Positions 1 to 9,201 of a stretch of 51,522 nucleotides of DNA are shown here, in pieces. Below the pieces are notes generated by a model. That model worked only from the letters and a program-made list of their open reading frames with translations. It was not told the origin of the DNA and did not search any database. Each line of letters starts with the position of its first letter. Positions within the stretch are counted from its first letter, which is position 1. The stretch comes from an uncultured Lachnospiraceae bacterium (GTDB lineage: Bacteria > Bacillota > Clostridia > Lachnospirales > Lachnospiraceae). The translations under genes were made by a program, and so were the position numbers. The DNA lies in NCBI GenBank assembly GCA_910580195.1, contig CAJTWA010000020.1:21932-73453 (forward strand). The letters are read 5' to 3'.

Positions 1-172
1 CGGGCCAGCCAAGGGAAGAGGGGGAATTTAGGTGCATTTTTATGTTTAAAGGAATCGTGAAAACATAAGATTCCATCCCAAGCCTAGGCTATTCCTTTAT
101 AAATTTAACTGGGGAGGGCTGCAAGGCTAAAAAAGACATGGCGCATTTTATGGAGAAAGGCAGTGAAAGCCA

Positions 173-1153
173 TTGAAAGCAGATACGGTTACAAAAGATT
201 ATGTGAAAGATCCTGCAATATTTGCTGATATTTTTAATTATTATGTTTATGGCGGACGTCAGGTTCTCTTACCAGAACAATTAATAGAACGCGATTCTGC
301 CAAGGTTGCATTGCCGTATGGTACAGAAGGGGCAGTAGTCCCAGTACAAAAATTCCGTGACGTGCAAAAGCTTTATGCTGCAAAGACAGATGGAAGGATG
401 GAATATGTCCTATATGGAGCAGAAAACCAGTCGGAAATCCATTATGCAATGGCTGTGAGGAATTATTTGTATGATGCCTTGGAATATGTAATGCAGGTTG
501 AAGAAGCAGCGAAGTCACACCGCAGGGAAATGAAAGGGAAAAAGGGGCATGGAAGGACGCTTTCTGATAAGGGTAAGAAAAAACCAAGTACAGGGGAGTT
601 TTTAAGCGGTTTTTGGAAAGAAGACAGGCTGATACCTTCTGTTACAGTGACGATATATTTTGGCCCAGAAGAATGGGACGCCCCCTTAAACTTATTTGAA
701 ATGATGGATGTGCCGGAGGAAAGCGTGCTTGCCTGCATGGACAATTACCATGTCCGGCTGATAGCCCCAGCACATATAGAAGATGATGAGATTATGAAGT
801 TCCAGTCCAGCCTGCGGGAAGTCCTGTTTTTCATCAAATATTCAAAGGACAGGGAGAATTTAAGCAGGATATTGGAACTGAATGAGAAGCGTTTCCGGGA
901 AGTGGAGCGCAGGGCGGCAGATGTAATTGAAGTGGTTACACATACAGGATTGAAATATGAGGAAGGGAGGGCGGCTGTTGATATGTGCCAAGCAATTCAG
1001 GATATGAAAAAAGAATCAGAAACAAGAGGAAGGCTGATGCAAGCCCAAGAAAGTGCCAGAAAGCTAGATGAAATGGGGATAGATACAGAGAAAATAGCAC
1101 AAATAGTTGGCTATGCTGCAGATACTGTGAATGGATGGCTTGGGAATGAGTAA
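173..1153 (+). CDS. Rpn-family nuclease / transposase-like protein (PD-(D/E)XK type)
   Basis: Resembles the abundant clostridial Rpn (recombination-promoting nuclease, YhgA-like) proteins. The N-terminus has the typical 'DPAIFADIFNYYVYGG' opening, the middle carries 'PSVTVTIYFGPEEWD' like the family's core strand, and the C-terminus is a charged helix ending in a small helix-turn-helix-like tail ('KIAQIVGYAADTVNGWLG'). Family members cut DNA and promote recA-independent recombination in E. coli; the role here is inferred. The start is a TTG, chosen because ATGs just upstream are in another frame and the family N-terminus begins here; a purine-rich GGAGAAAGG lies upstream. It stands alone, convergent with the diguanylate cyclase. 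The stretch after the stop repeats a degenerate version of the gene's 3' end (TTGG-AATG-GTAATT), suggesting local duplication. Length 326 aa is normal for the family. Confidence 0.75.
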   Translation: MKADTVTKDYVKDPAIFADIFNYYVYGGRQVLLPEQLIERDSAKVALPYGTEGAVVPVQKFRDVQKLYAAKTDGRMEYVLYGAENQSEIHYAMAVRNYLYDALEYVMQVEEAAKSHRREMKGKKGHGRTLSDKGKKKPSTGEFLSGFWKEDRLIPSVTVTIYFGPEEWDAPLNLFEMMDVPEESVLACMDNYHVRLIAPAHIEDDEIMKFQSSLREVLFFIKYSKDRENLSRILELNEKRFREVERRAADVIEVVTHTGLKYEEGRAAVDMCQAIQDMKKESETRGRLMQAQESARKLDEMGIDTEKIAQIVGYAADTVNGWLGNE

Positions 1154-1278
1154 TTGCCAAAGCCTGTTGATGAAATATTCCTGCAATTATTTGTAAAAGG
1201 ATATCTTGGAAATGGGTAATTACCAAGCACAGGCAGTAATATGGGTAAAGGACATGTGGGGATGCCATTCTGGCATCC

Positions 1279-3198
1279 CTATCCTTGCCCCTGATATTCC
1301 CCAAACTCCCCTTTTAAATTCCGCTTCACCCCATAGAGCGCTTCATCTGCATGCCCCAGAAGCTCTTCCAGATTTTCCTTGGGGTTTCTGGTCCAGGCAA
1401 ACCCACTGGATGCCCGGATGCTTTTTAGCGTACCGGGCGACAGCGGTGCCCGGGCATTGCTTAGGGTTTCATAGAACATTTCTAAATATTGCACCACATC
1501 CTCCCTGCTGCTGCAGCCAAATACCATCATGCAAAATTCATCCCCAGAACGGCGTGCCGTCAGGAAATGCTCCTTGGGCATGGACTTTAAGACGGCGGAG
1601 AAGCTCTGCAGGTACTTGTCCCCGGCGTCGTGCCCGTAGGTATCGTTGATGGATTTAAAGGAATCCAAGTCCATCATGACAATGGCGCAGAGCTCCCCGT
1701 CCTCCATGTGCGTTAGGGTTTCTGAAGCCAAGGATTTGAAATGGGCGTATTTGCACAGCTTGGTTAAGGCATCGTGGGTATTTTCGTATTGCATCTGCCT
1801 TTTTTCAAGGATGTCTTTGCTGACGTCGGTGACAATGCCAAGGTGCTTTTCCGGGGATTCAGACATGTGGATGCGGACGTATCTGGAATCGCTGATTTGG
1901 AAAATATCTGGCTCCCCCTCCAATGGGTGTTCCATTTTTTCACGGATGTATCGGTCAAACAGCACGGAATTGCCGTAAAACCGTTCCGCCATCTGGTCGG
2001 GCAGGCACAAAAGCTCCTTGAGGCCGGAGGTGGCGAACACATGGGCCATGTCCGGGGCATACTCAAAGGCGGCAAGGGGCATGCCGCTGATTTCGATAAT
2101 GGCGGAAATCCGGTCAGAGCTGTTGGTGATGCTCTTTACCATCCGGTTGATGCCGCGGCTTAAGGATTCAAATTCCCGGTTCCCGCCTACCGTTACGGTA
2201 GTGTCAAGGTTGCCCTTTGTGATGGAAGAGAGGTTTTCCATAATATGGTGGATGCCGTCAATGACTTGGTGTTTGACAAGGTAATTGAGGAACAGGATGA
2301 CGATGGCCTCAATCAGCAGCAGGTACAGCAGGGTGTTGAATACCTGCTTTAGGAGCTTGCGGAATAAAATTTCCCGGGGCAGGGCAGCGCAGATTAATAT
2401 GCCGTTGTATTCCGTTGAAGCGATATACATGGCTTTCCCGTCCCTGCCCTTGCACCACTTATGTCCCTTGCTGCCGGAAAGATGGCTGAGCTGGTAACAT
2501 TCTTCCGTAAAGCCCTGTTCCATCCCGTCGGAATGGCCTACAATTTTCCCGGTGGCAATGTCCACGGCATACAGTTCTTCCCCCGTGTCCGTAGGGAACT
2601 GGGAGAAAATATATTCATAAGTATTCCGGGACTGGGCCTCCAACTGCCGTGTAGGCTCGAACCCTACTTGTACCACGCCTTTAATCCCCTTCCGGGCAAC
2701 CCCCACATACTGCATGACTTTTTCCTCTGCGGCATTGGGCTGGGGCTCTTGGATGAGGTAAGCGTCGTCCCCGGCGTCTAAAAGGGCAAGGAAGGCGCCG
2801 GTCTGTGGATGGTCTGCCATGTCAATGCCCACGTATTGGGAAACGGAGCCGGACACGATAATCCCGTTCCCGTCAATGACATGGAGCTCGTCCACATTCA
2901 GCAGGTCCGCCAGATACTGCATTTCCTTCACGTCCAAAGAAATGTCTTCCTGCCTGTCAAATATGTATTCTGCCGCCTTTGCACGGGTCAGGTAGTCTTC
3001 GTCTAGGTTCTGCTTCAGGATTTCCAGTTCCGCTTGGTTATTTTCCAGCGTGTGGACAATCTGCTCCGATTTTACCCGGAACGTGCTAGACTGCTGGGCC
3101 TCTAAGCTATGTAGGGTGGACAGGAAATTAATAAAGAAAATAAGCAAAATTGCACTGGTAATAATGGCAAAGGTGTGTCGGATAAATGTTTTCTGCAT
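1279..3198 (-). CDS. Membrane diguanylate cyclase with extracellular sensor (dCache-HAMP-GGDEF)
   Basis: Probably makes cyclic di-GMP in response to an external ligand. Order: TM helix at residues 8-28, extracellular Cache-like sensor about 30-275, second TM about 284-308, HAMP-like linker to about 360, a PAS-like segment about 365-465, then a GGDEF domain about 475-630. The catalytic loop is S-G-D-E-F at residues 551-555, a variant of GGDEF that I believe is compatible with activity. The metal/nucleotide half-site 'DLDSFKSINDTYGHDAGD' is intact. The usual 'LTGLxNR' start of the domain is degenerate ('LTKLCKY'). No RxxD inhibitory site is evident upstream of the loop. ATG start with GGAGGGAACCCTC upstream; a TATAAT-like -10 lies at about 3238-3243 on this strand. 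The opposite-strand reading frames are shadows. Confidence 0.88.
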   Translation of the reverse strand: MQKTFIRHTFAIITSAILLIFFINFLSTLHSLEAQQSSTFRVKSEQIVHTLENNQAELEILKQNLDEDYLTRAKAAEYIFDRQEDISLDVKEMQYLADLLNVDELHVIDGNGIIVSGSVSQYVGIDMADHPQTGAFLALLDAGDDAYLIQEPQPNAAEEKVMQYVGVARKGIKGVVQVGFEPTRQLEAQSRNTYEYIFSQFPTDTGEELYAVDIATGKIVGHSDGMEQGFTEECYQLSHLSGSKGHKWCKGRDGKAMYIASTEYNGILICAALPREILFRKLLKQVFNTLLYLLLIEAIVILFLNYLVKHQVIDGIHHIMENLSSITKGNLDTTVTVGGNREFESLSRGINRMVKSITNSSDRISAIIEISGMPLAAFEYAPDMAHVFATSGLKELLCLPDQMAERFYGNSVLFDRYIREKMEHPLEGEPDIFQISDSRYVRIHMSESPEKHLGIVTDVSKDILEKRQMQYENTHDALTKLCKYAHFKSLASETLTHMEDGELCAIVMMDLDSFKSINDTYGHDAGDKYLQSFSAVLKSMPKEHFLTARRSGDEFCMMVFGCSSREDVVQYLEMFYETLSNARAPLSPGTLKSIRASSGFAWTRNPKENLEELLGHADEALYGVKRNLKGEFGEYQGQG

Positions 3199-3307
3199 GA
3201 GGGTTCCCTCCGTAAAATAATATAAGGCGTTTCTCCTATTATAACCTCTTTTTTATTATTTTATCAGTGCTGTTTCTGCGCAAATCAAGAGCGATTTGTA
3301 ACAAAGG

Positions 3308-3342
3308 AAAACAGTACCAAGGTGGAGCCTTAGTACTGTTTT
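3308..3342 (-). terminator. Intrinsic terminator downstream of the ABC-F gene
   Basis: Arms 3308-3322 and 3328-3342 pair over about 14 bp with one mismatch (AAAACAGTAC against GTACTGTTTT, then AAGG against CCTT) around a 5-nt loop. Read on the minus strand, the stem ends in TTTTCCTTT, so it fits termination of the ABC-F transcript before the cyclase promoter. Confidence 0.7.
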
Positions 3343-3346
3343 GGTG

Positions 3347-3445
3347 CCTGTTTATTCCTTCACGGGCCTAATACCCCGCTGCTTGCAGTGTTCTGGAGGA
3401 GGGAACTAGGGTCAGATACCGCGTAGCGTGCTGCGGGGCGGTTCA
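3347..3445. repeat. Dispersed GC-hairpin repeat, copy 1 (family R1)
   Basis: This block (TTTATTCCTTCACGGGCC, then TAATACCCCGCTGCTTGCAG, then GGAGGAGGGAACTAGGG, ending GGGGCGGTTCATT) recurs at 45.97-46.16 kb and in part at 9.1 kb and 47.6 kb. It contains CCCCGC/GCGGGG hairpin pieces and always ends in GTTCATT. It abuts the ABC-F stop codon. It is non-coding in all frames. No transposase is nearby, so I call it a REP-like extragenic palindrome family. Confidence 0.7.
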
Positions 3446-5086
3446 TTAATCATCTTCCTCCTGCGCATTGCTGGTAGAATATACCTGCCGTTTCCTTGCC
3501 ATCTCGTCGCTTTCTAGGTATTCGTCGTAGGTGGTTACTTTGTCAACCATCCCGCCGCCCGGCAAAAACTCGATAATCCGGTTGGCTGTCGTCTGCACCA
3601 CCTGGTGGTCCCGGGAGGAGAACAGGATTACCCCGGGGAATTTTATCAGCCCATTGTTAAGGGCGGTGATGGATTCCATGTCCAAATGGTCCGTAGGCTC
3701 GTCCAGAATCAGGATGTTGGAGCCTTCAATCATCATCCGGGAGAGGAGTACCCGCACTTTTTCCCCGCCGGAAAGCACCTTCATCCGCTTCACCCCGTCC
3801 TCCCCGGCAAAGAGCATCCTGCCTAGGAAGCCCCGGACATAAGTAGCGTCCTTGATTTCTGAAAATTGGGTCAGCCATTCGGCAATCTGGAGGTCGTTGT
3901 CAAAAATTTCCGTGTTGTCCTTGGGGAAATAAGACTGGCTGGTGGTAACGCCCCATTTGTAATTCCCTTCGTCCGGCTCTAATTCCCCGGCAAGGATTTG
4001 GAACAAGGTAGTCTTTGCAAGCTCGTTGCTCCCCACAAATGCAATCTTATCGTCATGCCCTGCGATAAAGGAAACATTGTCCAGTACCTTTACCCCGTCA
4101 ATGGTTTTGCTTAAATTTTCCACCGTAAGCACTTCGTTCCCGATTTCCCGGTTGGGGCGGAAGTCAATGTAGGGGTATTTACGGCTGGAGGGCTTGATTT
4201 CATCCAGCTGGATTTTTTCCAAGGCCTTTTTCCGGGAGGTTGCCTGCTTGGATTTGGAGGCGTTTGCAGAGAACCGGGAGATAAATTCCTGCAGTTCCTT
4301 GATTTTTTCTTCTTTTTTCTTATTGGCCTCTTTCATCTGCTTAATCAAAAGCTGGCTGGACTCGTACCAAAAATCATAGTTCCCGGCGTAAAGCTGGATT
4401 TTGGCATAGTCGATGTCTGCGGTGTGGGTGCAGACCTTGTTCAGGAAATACCGGTCATGGGATACTACGATTACCGTATTTTCAAAATTGATTAAAAATT
4501 CCTCCAGCCATGCAATGGCGTCTAAGTCCAAATGGTTGGTAGGCTCGTCTAGGAGCAGGATGTCCGGGTTCCCGAATAAGGCTTGGGCAAGGAGCACCTT
4601 CACTTTCTGGGCGCCGGTTAAGTCTTTCATGAGGGCTGCGTGGAATTCCGTTTCAATGCCAAGGCCGTTTAACAGCTGGGCTGCGTCGGATTCTGCGTTC
4701 CAGCCGTCCATTTCTGCGAATTCCCCTTCCAGCTCGCTGGCCCGGATGCCGTCTGCGTCGGTGAAGTCCTCTTTCATATAAATAGCGTCCTTTTCCTTCA
4801 TGATGTCATAGAGGTGCTGGTTCCCCATAATCACCGTGTCCAGCACAGGGAACTCATCGTATTTGAAATGGTCTTGCTGCAGGAAGGAGAGCCGCTGGCC
4901 GGGGGTAATGAAGACGTCCCCCTTGGTGGGCTCTAGCTGCCCGTTTAAAATTTTTAGGAAGGTGGATTTCCCAGCCCCGTTGGCCCCAATCAGGCCGTAG
5001 CAGTTCCCCTCGGTGAATTTGATGTTGACGTCCTCGAACAACGCTTTTTTCCCTATCCGCAATGTTACATTGTTTGCACTAATCAT
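3446..5086 (-). CDS. ABC-F family ATPase (YkpA/YbiT-like)
   Basis: A soluble twin-ATPase of the ABC-F class; relatives act on the ribosome, and no membrane segment is present. NBD1 has Walker A GANGAGKST (residues 34-42), a signature reading LTGAQ rather than LSGGQ, Walker B 'ILLLDEPTNHLD' and the H-switch 'VVSHDRYF'. A basic, coiled-coil linker spans about 245-310. NBD2 is unusual: its Walker A is GSNELAKTT (two glycines replaced), the signature LSGGEK is intact, Walker B is 'LILDEPTDHLD', and the switch His is replaced (SSRD). Degenerate NBD2 loops are, as far as I recall, partly a trait of this subfamily, but the loss of the switch His looks extra. Length 546 aa is typical. ATG with a weak upstream purine tract; single-gene unit ended by the hairpin at 3308-3342. 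Confidence 0.9.
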   Translation of the reverse strand: MISANNVTLRIGKKALFEDVNIKFTEGNCYGLIGANGAGKSTFLKILNGQLEPTKGDVFITPGQRLSFLQQDHFKYDEFPVLDTVIMGNQHLYDIMKEKDAIYMKEDFTDADGIRASELEGEFAEMDGWNAESDAAQLLNGLGIETEFHAALMKDLTGAQKVKVLLAQALFGNPDILLLDEPTNHLDLDAIAWLEEFLINFENTVIVVSHDRYFLNKVCTHTADIDYAKIQLYAGNYDFWYESSQLLIKQMKEANKKKEEKIKELQEFISRFSANASKSKQATSRKKALEKIQLDEIKPSSRKYPYIDFRPNREIGNEVLTVENLSKTIDGVKVLDNVSFIAGHDDKIAFVGSNELAKTTLFQILAGELEPDEGNYKWGVTTSQSYFPKDNTEIFDNDLQIAEWLTQFSEIKDATYVRGFLGRMLFAGEDGVKRMKVLSGGEKVRVLLSRMMIEGSNILILDEPTDHLDMESITALNNGLIKFPGVILFSSRDHQVVQTTANRIIEFLPGGGMVDKVTTYDEYLESDEMARKRQVYSTSNAQEEDD

Positions 5087-5462
5087 ATTTCAACCTCGTT
5101 TTCTGATATTTTCCATACTTATTATACATAAAACTCTTTGATTTTCAAGGAAAACAATTGAAAAGAAAGGAATTATTTGGTATGATAAGGAAAGGCCGGG
5201 GAGAACTGGGGCCGAAAGAGGCCTTGCCTGATTCTGCTGTTTTGCCTGCCAGATGCGCAGGGCTTTCGCACATATCTTTGCACGGGAAGGGAAACCCCGT
5301 GCTGTTCCCCGAAAAATACATGAAATTAACAGGAAAAGTATTGATTTTTTTGGCTATAATTATTATAGTATAAAGGAAGAATTTGTTACTGTCCCGCTAA
5401 GCTTTTACCATAGGGGCGGACAGGATAGTAATAGATTAAATTCAGGCAGGAGGAAAAATGTA
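5087..5462 (+). other. 376-bp divergent intergenic region between ABC-F gene and nifJ
   Basis: Holds the nifJ promoter and leader. A 71-codon frame at 5158-5373 has no ribosome binding site of note and no recognisable family, so I do not call it. I see no riboswitch fold or repeat here. Confidence 0.5.
5341..5369 (+). promoter_or_regulatory. Probable sigma-A promoter of nifJ
   Basis: TTGATT at 5341-5346 and TATAGT at 5364-5369 are separated by exactly 17 bp in an AT-rich stretch, about 90 bp upstream of the nifJ start. A second TATAAT lies inside the spacer (5355-5360) but has no matching -35. Confidence 0.55.
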
Positions 5463-8400
5463 ATGAAAAGATCTATGAAAACCATGGATGGCAACCATGC
5501 AGCAGCCCATGCATCATATGCATACACAGACGTTGCAGCCATCTATCCCATCACACCATCTTCTGTTATGGCAGAAGCAACCGATGAATGGGCAACACAG
5601 GGAAGGAAGAACATTTTTGGGCAGACTGTACAGGTAACAGAGATGCAGTCTGAGGCAGGTGCAGCAGGTACGGTGCACGGCTCTTTGGCAGCAGGCGCAT
5701 TGACAACTACCTATACCGCGTCCCAAGGGTTATTGCTGATGATTCCGAACCTGTACAAAATTGCAGGGGAAGGGCTCCCGGGCGTATTCAATGTATCTGC
5801 GCGCTGCGTTGCAACCCATGCATTGAACATTTTTGGTGACCATTCCGACGTTTATGCCTGTCGTCAGACCGGTGCAGCTATGCTCTGCGAATCTTCCGTA
5901 CAGGAAGTTATGGACTTAACGCCAGTAGCACACTGCGCTGCTTTGGAAGGGAAACTTCCCTTCATCAATTTCTTTGATGGTTTCCGTACTTCCCACGAAA
6001 TCCAGAAAATTGAAACATGGGATTACGAAGATTTGAAAGACATGGTAGATTTGGGCGCAATCGACTCATTCCGCAAGAATGCGCTGAACCCCAACCATCC
6101 ACGTCAGGACGGTTCTGCACAGAACCCGGATATTTTCTTCCAGACCAGAGAATCCTGCAACTCCACATATGACGCATTGCCAGCAATTGTCCAGAAATAC
6201 ATGGACAAAGTCAATGAGAAGATTGGCACAGACTACAAGCTGTTCAACTTCTACGGCGCTGCTGATGCTGAGAAGATTATCATTGCTATGGGTTCCGTAT
6301 GCGACACCATTGATGAAACCATCGACTACTTAACAGCTAAGGGCGAGAAAGTCGGCGTCGTGAAAGTACGCCTGTACCGTCCGTTCAGCAAGGAAGCCTT
6401 GATTGCAGCAATCCCTGACACTGTAAAATCCATTGCAGTATTAGACAGGACCAAAGAGCCGGGTTCCCTTGGCGAGCCTCTCTACCTTGACGTTGTAGCT
6501 GCATTGAAGGGCAGCAAGTTCGACGCTGTTAAGATTACCAGCGGCCGTTACGGCTTAGGTTCCAAAGACACTACGCCGGGCCAGATTATCGCTGTTTACA
6601 ACAATACAGAAAAAGAAAGGTTCACCATCGGTATCTACGATGACGTTACCAACCTTTCCTTGGAAGTAAAAGAAGACCCAGTTACCACGCCGGAAGGGAC
6701 CATCAACTGCAAGTTCTGGGGCCTTGGCGCTGACGGGACAGTTGGGGCAAACAAGAACTCCATCAAGATTATCGGCGACAACACAGACATGTTCGCACAG
6801 GCATATTTTGACTATGATTCCAAGAAATCCGGCGGCGTTACCATGTCCCACCTGCGTTTCGGCAAGAAGGCAATCAAGTCTACCTACCTAATCAAGCAGG
6901 CAAACTTCGTGGCTTGCCACAATCCTTCTTATGTACGCAAATACAACATGGTACAGGAATTAGTTCCGGGCGGCACCTTCCTTCTGAATTGCTCTTGGAG
7001 CCCAGAAGAATTAGAAAACCACCTGCCGGGACAGGTAAAGAGATATATTGCTGAGAACGACATCCAGTTCTATACCATCGACGGTATCAAGATTGGGAAG
7101 GAAATCGGACTTGGCGGGCGTATCAACACCGTGCTCCAGTCTGCATTCTTCAAATTGGCTGCCATCATTCCAGAAGAGCGGGCAATCGAGCTGATGAAGG
7201 CTGCTGCAAAGGCAACCTACGGCAAGAAGGGCGACAAGATTGTACAGATGAACTACGATGCAATCGATGCCGGCGCAACTGGCGTTGTTAAAATCGAAGT
7301 TCCTGCAAGCTGGAAAGACGCCCAGGACGAAAGCTTTGCAAAAGTTGCAACAGGCAGCCGCCAAGATGTTGTAGACTTTGTTAATGACATCCAGATCCCA
7401 GTCAACGGGCAGGAAGGGAATAAGATCCCAGTTTCCGTTGTGAAGAAATATGAGCATGGGCAGACACCGTCTGGCGCTGCTGCATTTGAGAAACGCGGCA
7501 TTGCAGTTGACGTCCCGGTATGGAACCCTGACAACTGTATCCAGTGTAACTTCTGCTCCTATGTATGCCCCCATGCAGTTATCCGCCCAGTAGCTATGAC
7601 AGAAGCTGAGGCTGCAAACGCACCGGAAGGCATGAAGACGCTGCCAATGACCGGTATGCCGGAATACAAGTTCAGCATGACTATTTCAGCCCTTGACTGT
7701 ACTGGATGCGGCTCCTGCGCAAACGTATGCCCGGGCAAGAAGGGCGAGAAAGCCCTCACCATGCAGAACTGCGAAGCAAATGTAGGCGAGCAGGCATTCT
7801 TCGACTATGGCTTAACCACAGAGAAGAAACCGGACGTAGTGGACAAGTTCAAAGAAACTACCGTAAAAGGTTCCCAGTTCAAGCAGCCATTGCTTGAGTT
7901 CTCCGGGGCTTGCGGCGGATGCGGCGAAACACCGTATGCAAAATTAATTACACAGTTATTCGGCGACAGGATGTACATTGCAAATGCAACTGGATGTTCC
8001 TCCATCTGGGGCAACTCCTCACCATCCACGCCTTACACCGTAAATGAAAAGGGGCATGGCCCGGCATGGTCCAACTCCTTGTTCGAAGATGCTGCTGAGT
8101 TCGGCTATGGTATGCTCCTTGCACAGAAGGCAATCAGGGAGAAATTAAGGACCAAAGTAGAAGCATTGGTAGCAGAAGGCAAAAACGCAGACGTAGCTGC
8201 AGCAGGGAAAGAATGGCTTGACACCTACGGAATCGGCGCAGTCAATGGGACAGCAACCGAGAAGTTAATCGCAGCTTTGGAAGCATGCGGATGCGACGCT
8301 GCAAATGAAATCCTTGCAGAGAAAGACTTCCTTGGCAAGAAATCCCAGTGGATCTTCGGCGGCGACGGATGGGCATACGACATCGGCTTCGGCGGCGTAG

Positions 8401-8999
8401 ACCATGTATTGGCAAGCGGGCAGGATATCAACGTTATGGTATTCGATACCGAAGTTTACTCCAATACAGGCGGCCAGTCCTCCAAGGCTACTCCTACCGG
8501 CGCAGTTGCACAGTTCGCAGCAGGCGGGAAAGAAGTGAAGAAGAAAGACCTTGCTTCTATCGCAATGAGCTACGGCTATGTATACGTTGCACAGATTGCT
8601 ATGGGCGCTGACTACAACCAGTGTATCAAGGCGATTGCAGAAGCAGAAGCATATCCAGGGCCATCCCTGATTATCGCTTACGCTCCATGTATCAACCACG
8701 GCATCAAAGTCGGCATGAGCAAAGCCCAGACCGAAGAGAAGAACGCCGTAGAAGCTGGATACTGGCATAACTTCCGCTTCAATCCTGCATTGAAGAAGGA
8801 AGGCAAGGCAGCATTCTCCTTAGACAGCAAAGAGCCTACCGGCGATTACAAGGCATTCTTAAACGGCGAAGTACGTTACAATGCACTTGCAAGGTTCAAC
8901 CCAGAACGTGCAGAAGAACTGTTTGCTGTTTCGGAAGAACATGCAAAAGAGCGTTATGAATACCTGAAGAAGTTAATCACCCTGTATGGTGAGGACTAA
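5463..8999 (+). CDS. nifJ: Pyruvate:ferredoxin (flavodoxin) oxidoreductase
   Basis: Oxidatively decarboxylates pyruvate to acetyl-CoA and CO2, passing electrons to ferredoxin; the central step of fermentative energy metabolism, in the cytoplasm. The single chain fuses all domains. The N-terminal pyruvate-binding domain carries 'YPITPSSVMAE' (about residue 30). Two 4Fe-4S motifs follow: CxxCxxC in 'NCIQCNFCSYVCP' near 690 and 'CTGCGSCANVCPG' near 745. The thiamine diphosphate domain has 'GACGGCGETPY' near 815, 'GDGWAYDIGFGG' near 967 and 'YSNTGGQSS' just after. The start is placed at 5463 because AGGAGG (5448-5453) is 9 nt upstream and the protein then has 1178 aa, the normal size; a longer in-frame extension to 5253 has no homology. 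An ATG at 5458 is out of frame and stops at once. Codon use is strongly biased, as expected for a highly expressed gene. Confidence 0.98.
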   Translation: MKRSMKTMDGNHAAAHASYAYTDVAAIYPITPSSVMAEATDEWATQGRKNIFGQTVQVTEMQSEAGAAGTVHGSLAAGALTTTYTASQGLLLMIPNLYKIAGEGLPGVFNVSARCVATHALNIFGDHSDVYACRQTGAAMLCESSVQEVMDLTPVAHCAALEGKLPFINFFDGFRTSHEIQKIETWDYEDLKDMVDLGAIDSFRKNALNPNHPRQDGSAQNPDIFFQTRESCNSTYDALPAIVQKYMDKVNEKIGTDYKLFNFYGAADAEKIIIAMGSVCDTIDETIDYLTAKGEKVGVVKVRLYRPFSKEALIAAIPDTVKSIAVLDRTKEPGSLGEPLYLDVVAALKGSKFDAVKITSGRYGLGSKDTTPGQIIAVYNNTEKERFTIGIYDDVTNLSLEVKEDPVTTPEGTINCKFWGLGADGTVGANKNSIKIIGDNTDMFAQAYFDYDSKKSGGVTMSHLRFGKKAIKSTYLIKQANFVACHNPSYVRKYNMVQELVPGGTFLLNCSWSPEELENHLPGQVKRYIAENDIQFYTIDGIKIGKEIGLGGRINTVLQSAFFKLAAIIPEERAIELMKAAAKATYGKKGDKIVQMNYDAIDAGATGVVKIEVPASWKDAQDESFAKVATGSRQDVVDFVNDIQIPVNGQEGNKIPVSVVKKYEHGQTPSGAAAFEKRGIAVDVPVWNPDNCIQCNFCSYVCPHAVIRPVAMTEAEAANAPEGMKTLPMTGMPEYKFSMTISALDCTGCGSCANVCPGKKGEKALTMQNCEANVGEQAFFDYGLTTEKKPDVVDKFKETTVKGSQFKQPLLEFSGACGGCGETPYAKLITQLFGDRMYIANATGCSSIWGNSSPSTPYTVNEKGHGPAWSNSLFEDAAEFGYGMLLAQKAIREKLRTKVEALVAEGKNADVAAAGKEWLDTYGIGAVNGTATEKLIAALEACGCDAANEILAEKDFLGKKSQWIFGGDGWAYDIGFGGVDHVLASGQDINVMVFDTEVYSNTGGQSSKATPTGAVAQFAAGGKEVKKKDLASIAMSYGYVYVAQIAMGADYNQCIKAIAEAEAYPGPSLIIAYAPCINHGIKVGMSKAQTEEKNAVEAGYWHNFRFNPALKKEGKAAFSLDSKEPTGDYKAFLNGEVRYNALARFNPERAEELFAVSEEHAKERYEYLKKLITLYGED

Positions 9000-9040
9000 T
9001 TAAGGGACGCAGAAAGCTTAAGATTGGACAAGTGAAACAA

Positions 9041-9074
9041 GGCTCCTCCGGGAATTTTCCCGGAGGAGCCTTTT
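9041..9074 (+). terminator. Intrinsic terminator of nifJ
   Basis: Perfect 14-bp stem (9041-9054 with 9057-9070; GGCTCCTCCGGG against CCCGGAGGAGCC) with a 2-nt loop, followed by TTTT. Sits 41 bp after the nifJ stop. Confidence 0.93.
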
Positions 9075-9110
9075 ACTGCATGGTCCTTCCAAGGGTTCCA
9101 TACCCCGCCG

Positions 9111-9201
9111 TTACAAAGGGCTAGTTCATTTTTTCGGAGGTTTGGTACCCTTCTGCTTACAGAGGGCTAGTTCATTTTTCGGAGGTTTGGTACCCTTCTG
9201 C
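9111..9201 (+). repeat. Tandem direct repeat, two units of 46 and 45 bp
   Basis: Units 9111-9156 and 9157-9201 are nearly identical (TTACARAGGGCTAGTTCATT, a run of T, then CGGAGGTTTGGTACCCTTCT, GC). The unit includes the GGGCTAGTTCATT end typical of the R1 family and runs directly into a third, diverged R1-like segment (CAGCGTTCTTGGGGATGAAG). Confidence 0.85.

Noticed and set aside
2640..2690. tRNA-like GGCTCGAACCCTACTTG segment
   Set aside because: Inside the cyclase coding sequence, and no cloverleaf can be drawn around it.
5158..5373. 71-codon frame upstream of nifJ
   Set aside because: No family resemblance, it spans the nifJ promoter and the leader, and no supporting ribosome binding site was seen.
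7011..7574. 187-codon minus-strand frame inside nifJ
   Set aside because: Shadow of the strongly biased nifJ codons; the plus-strand protein is unambiguous.
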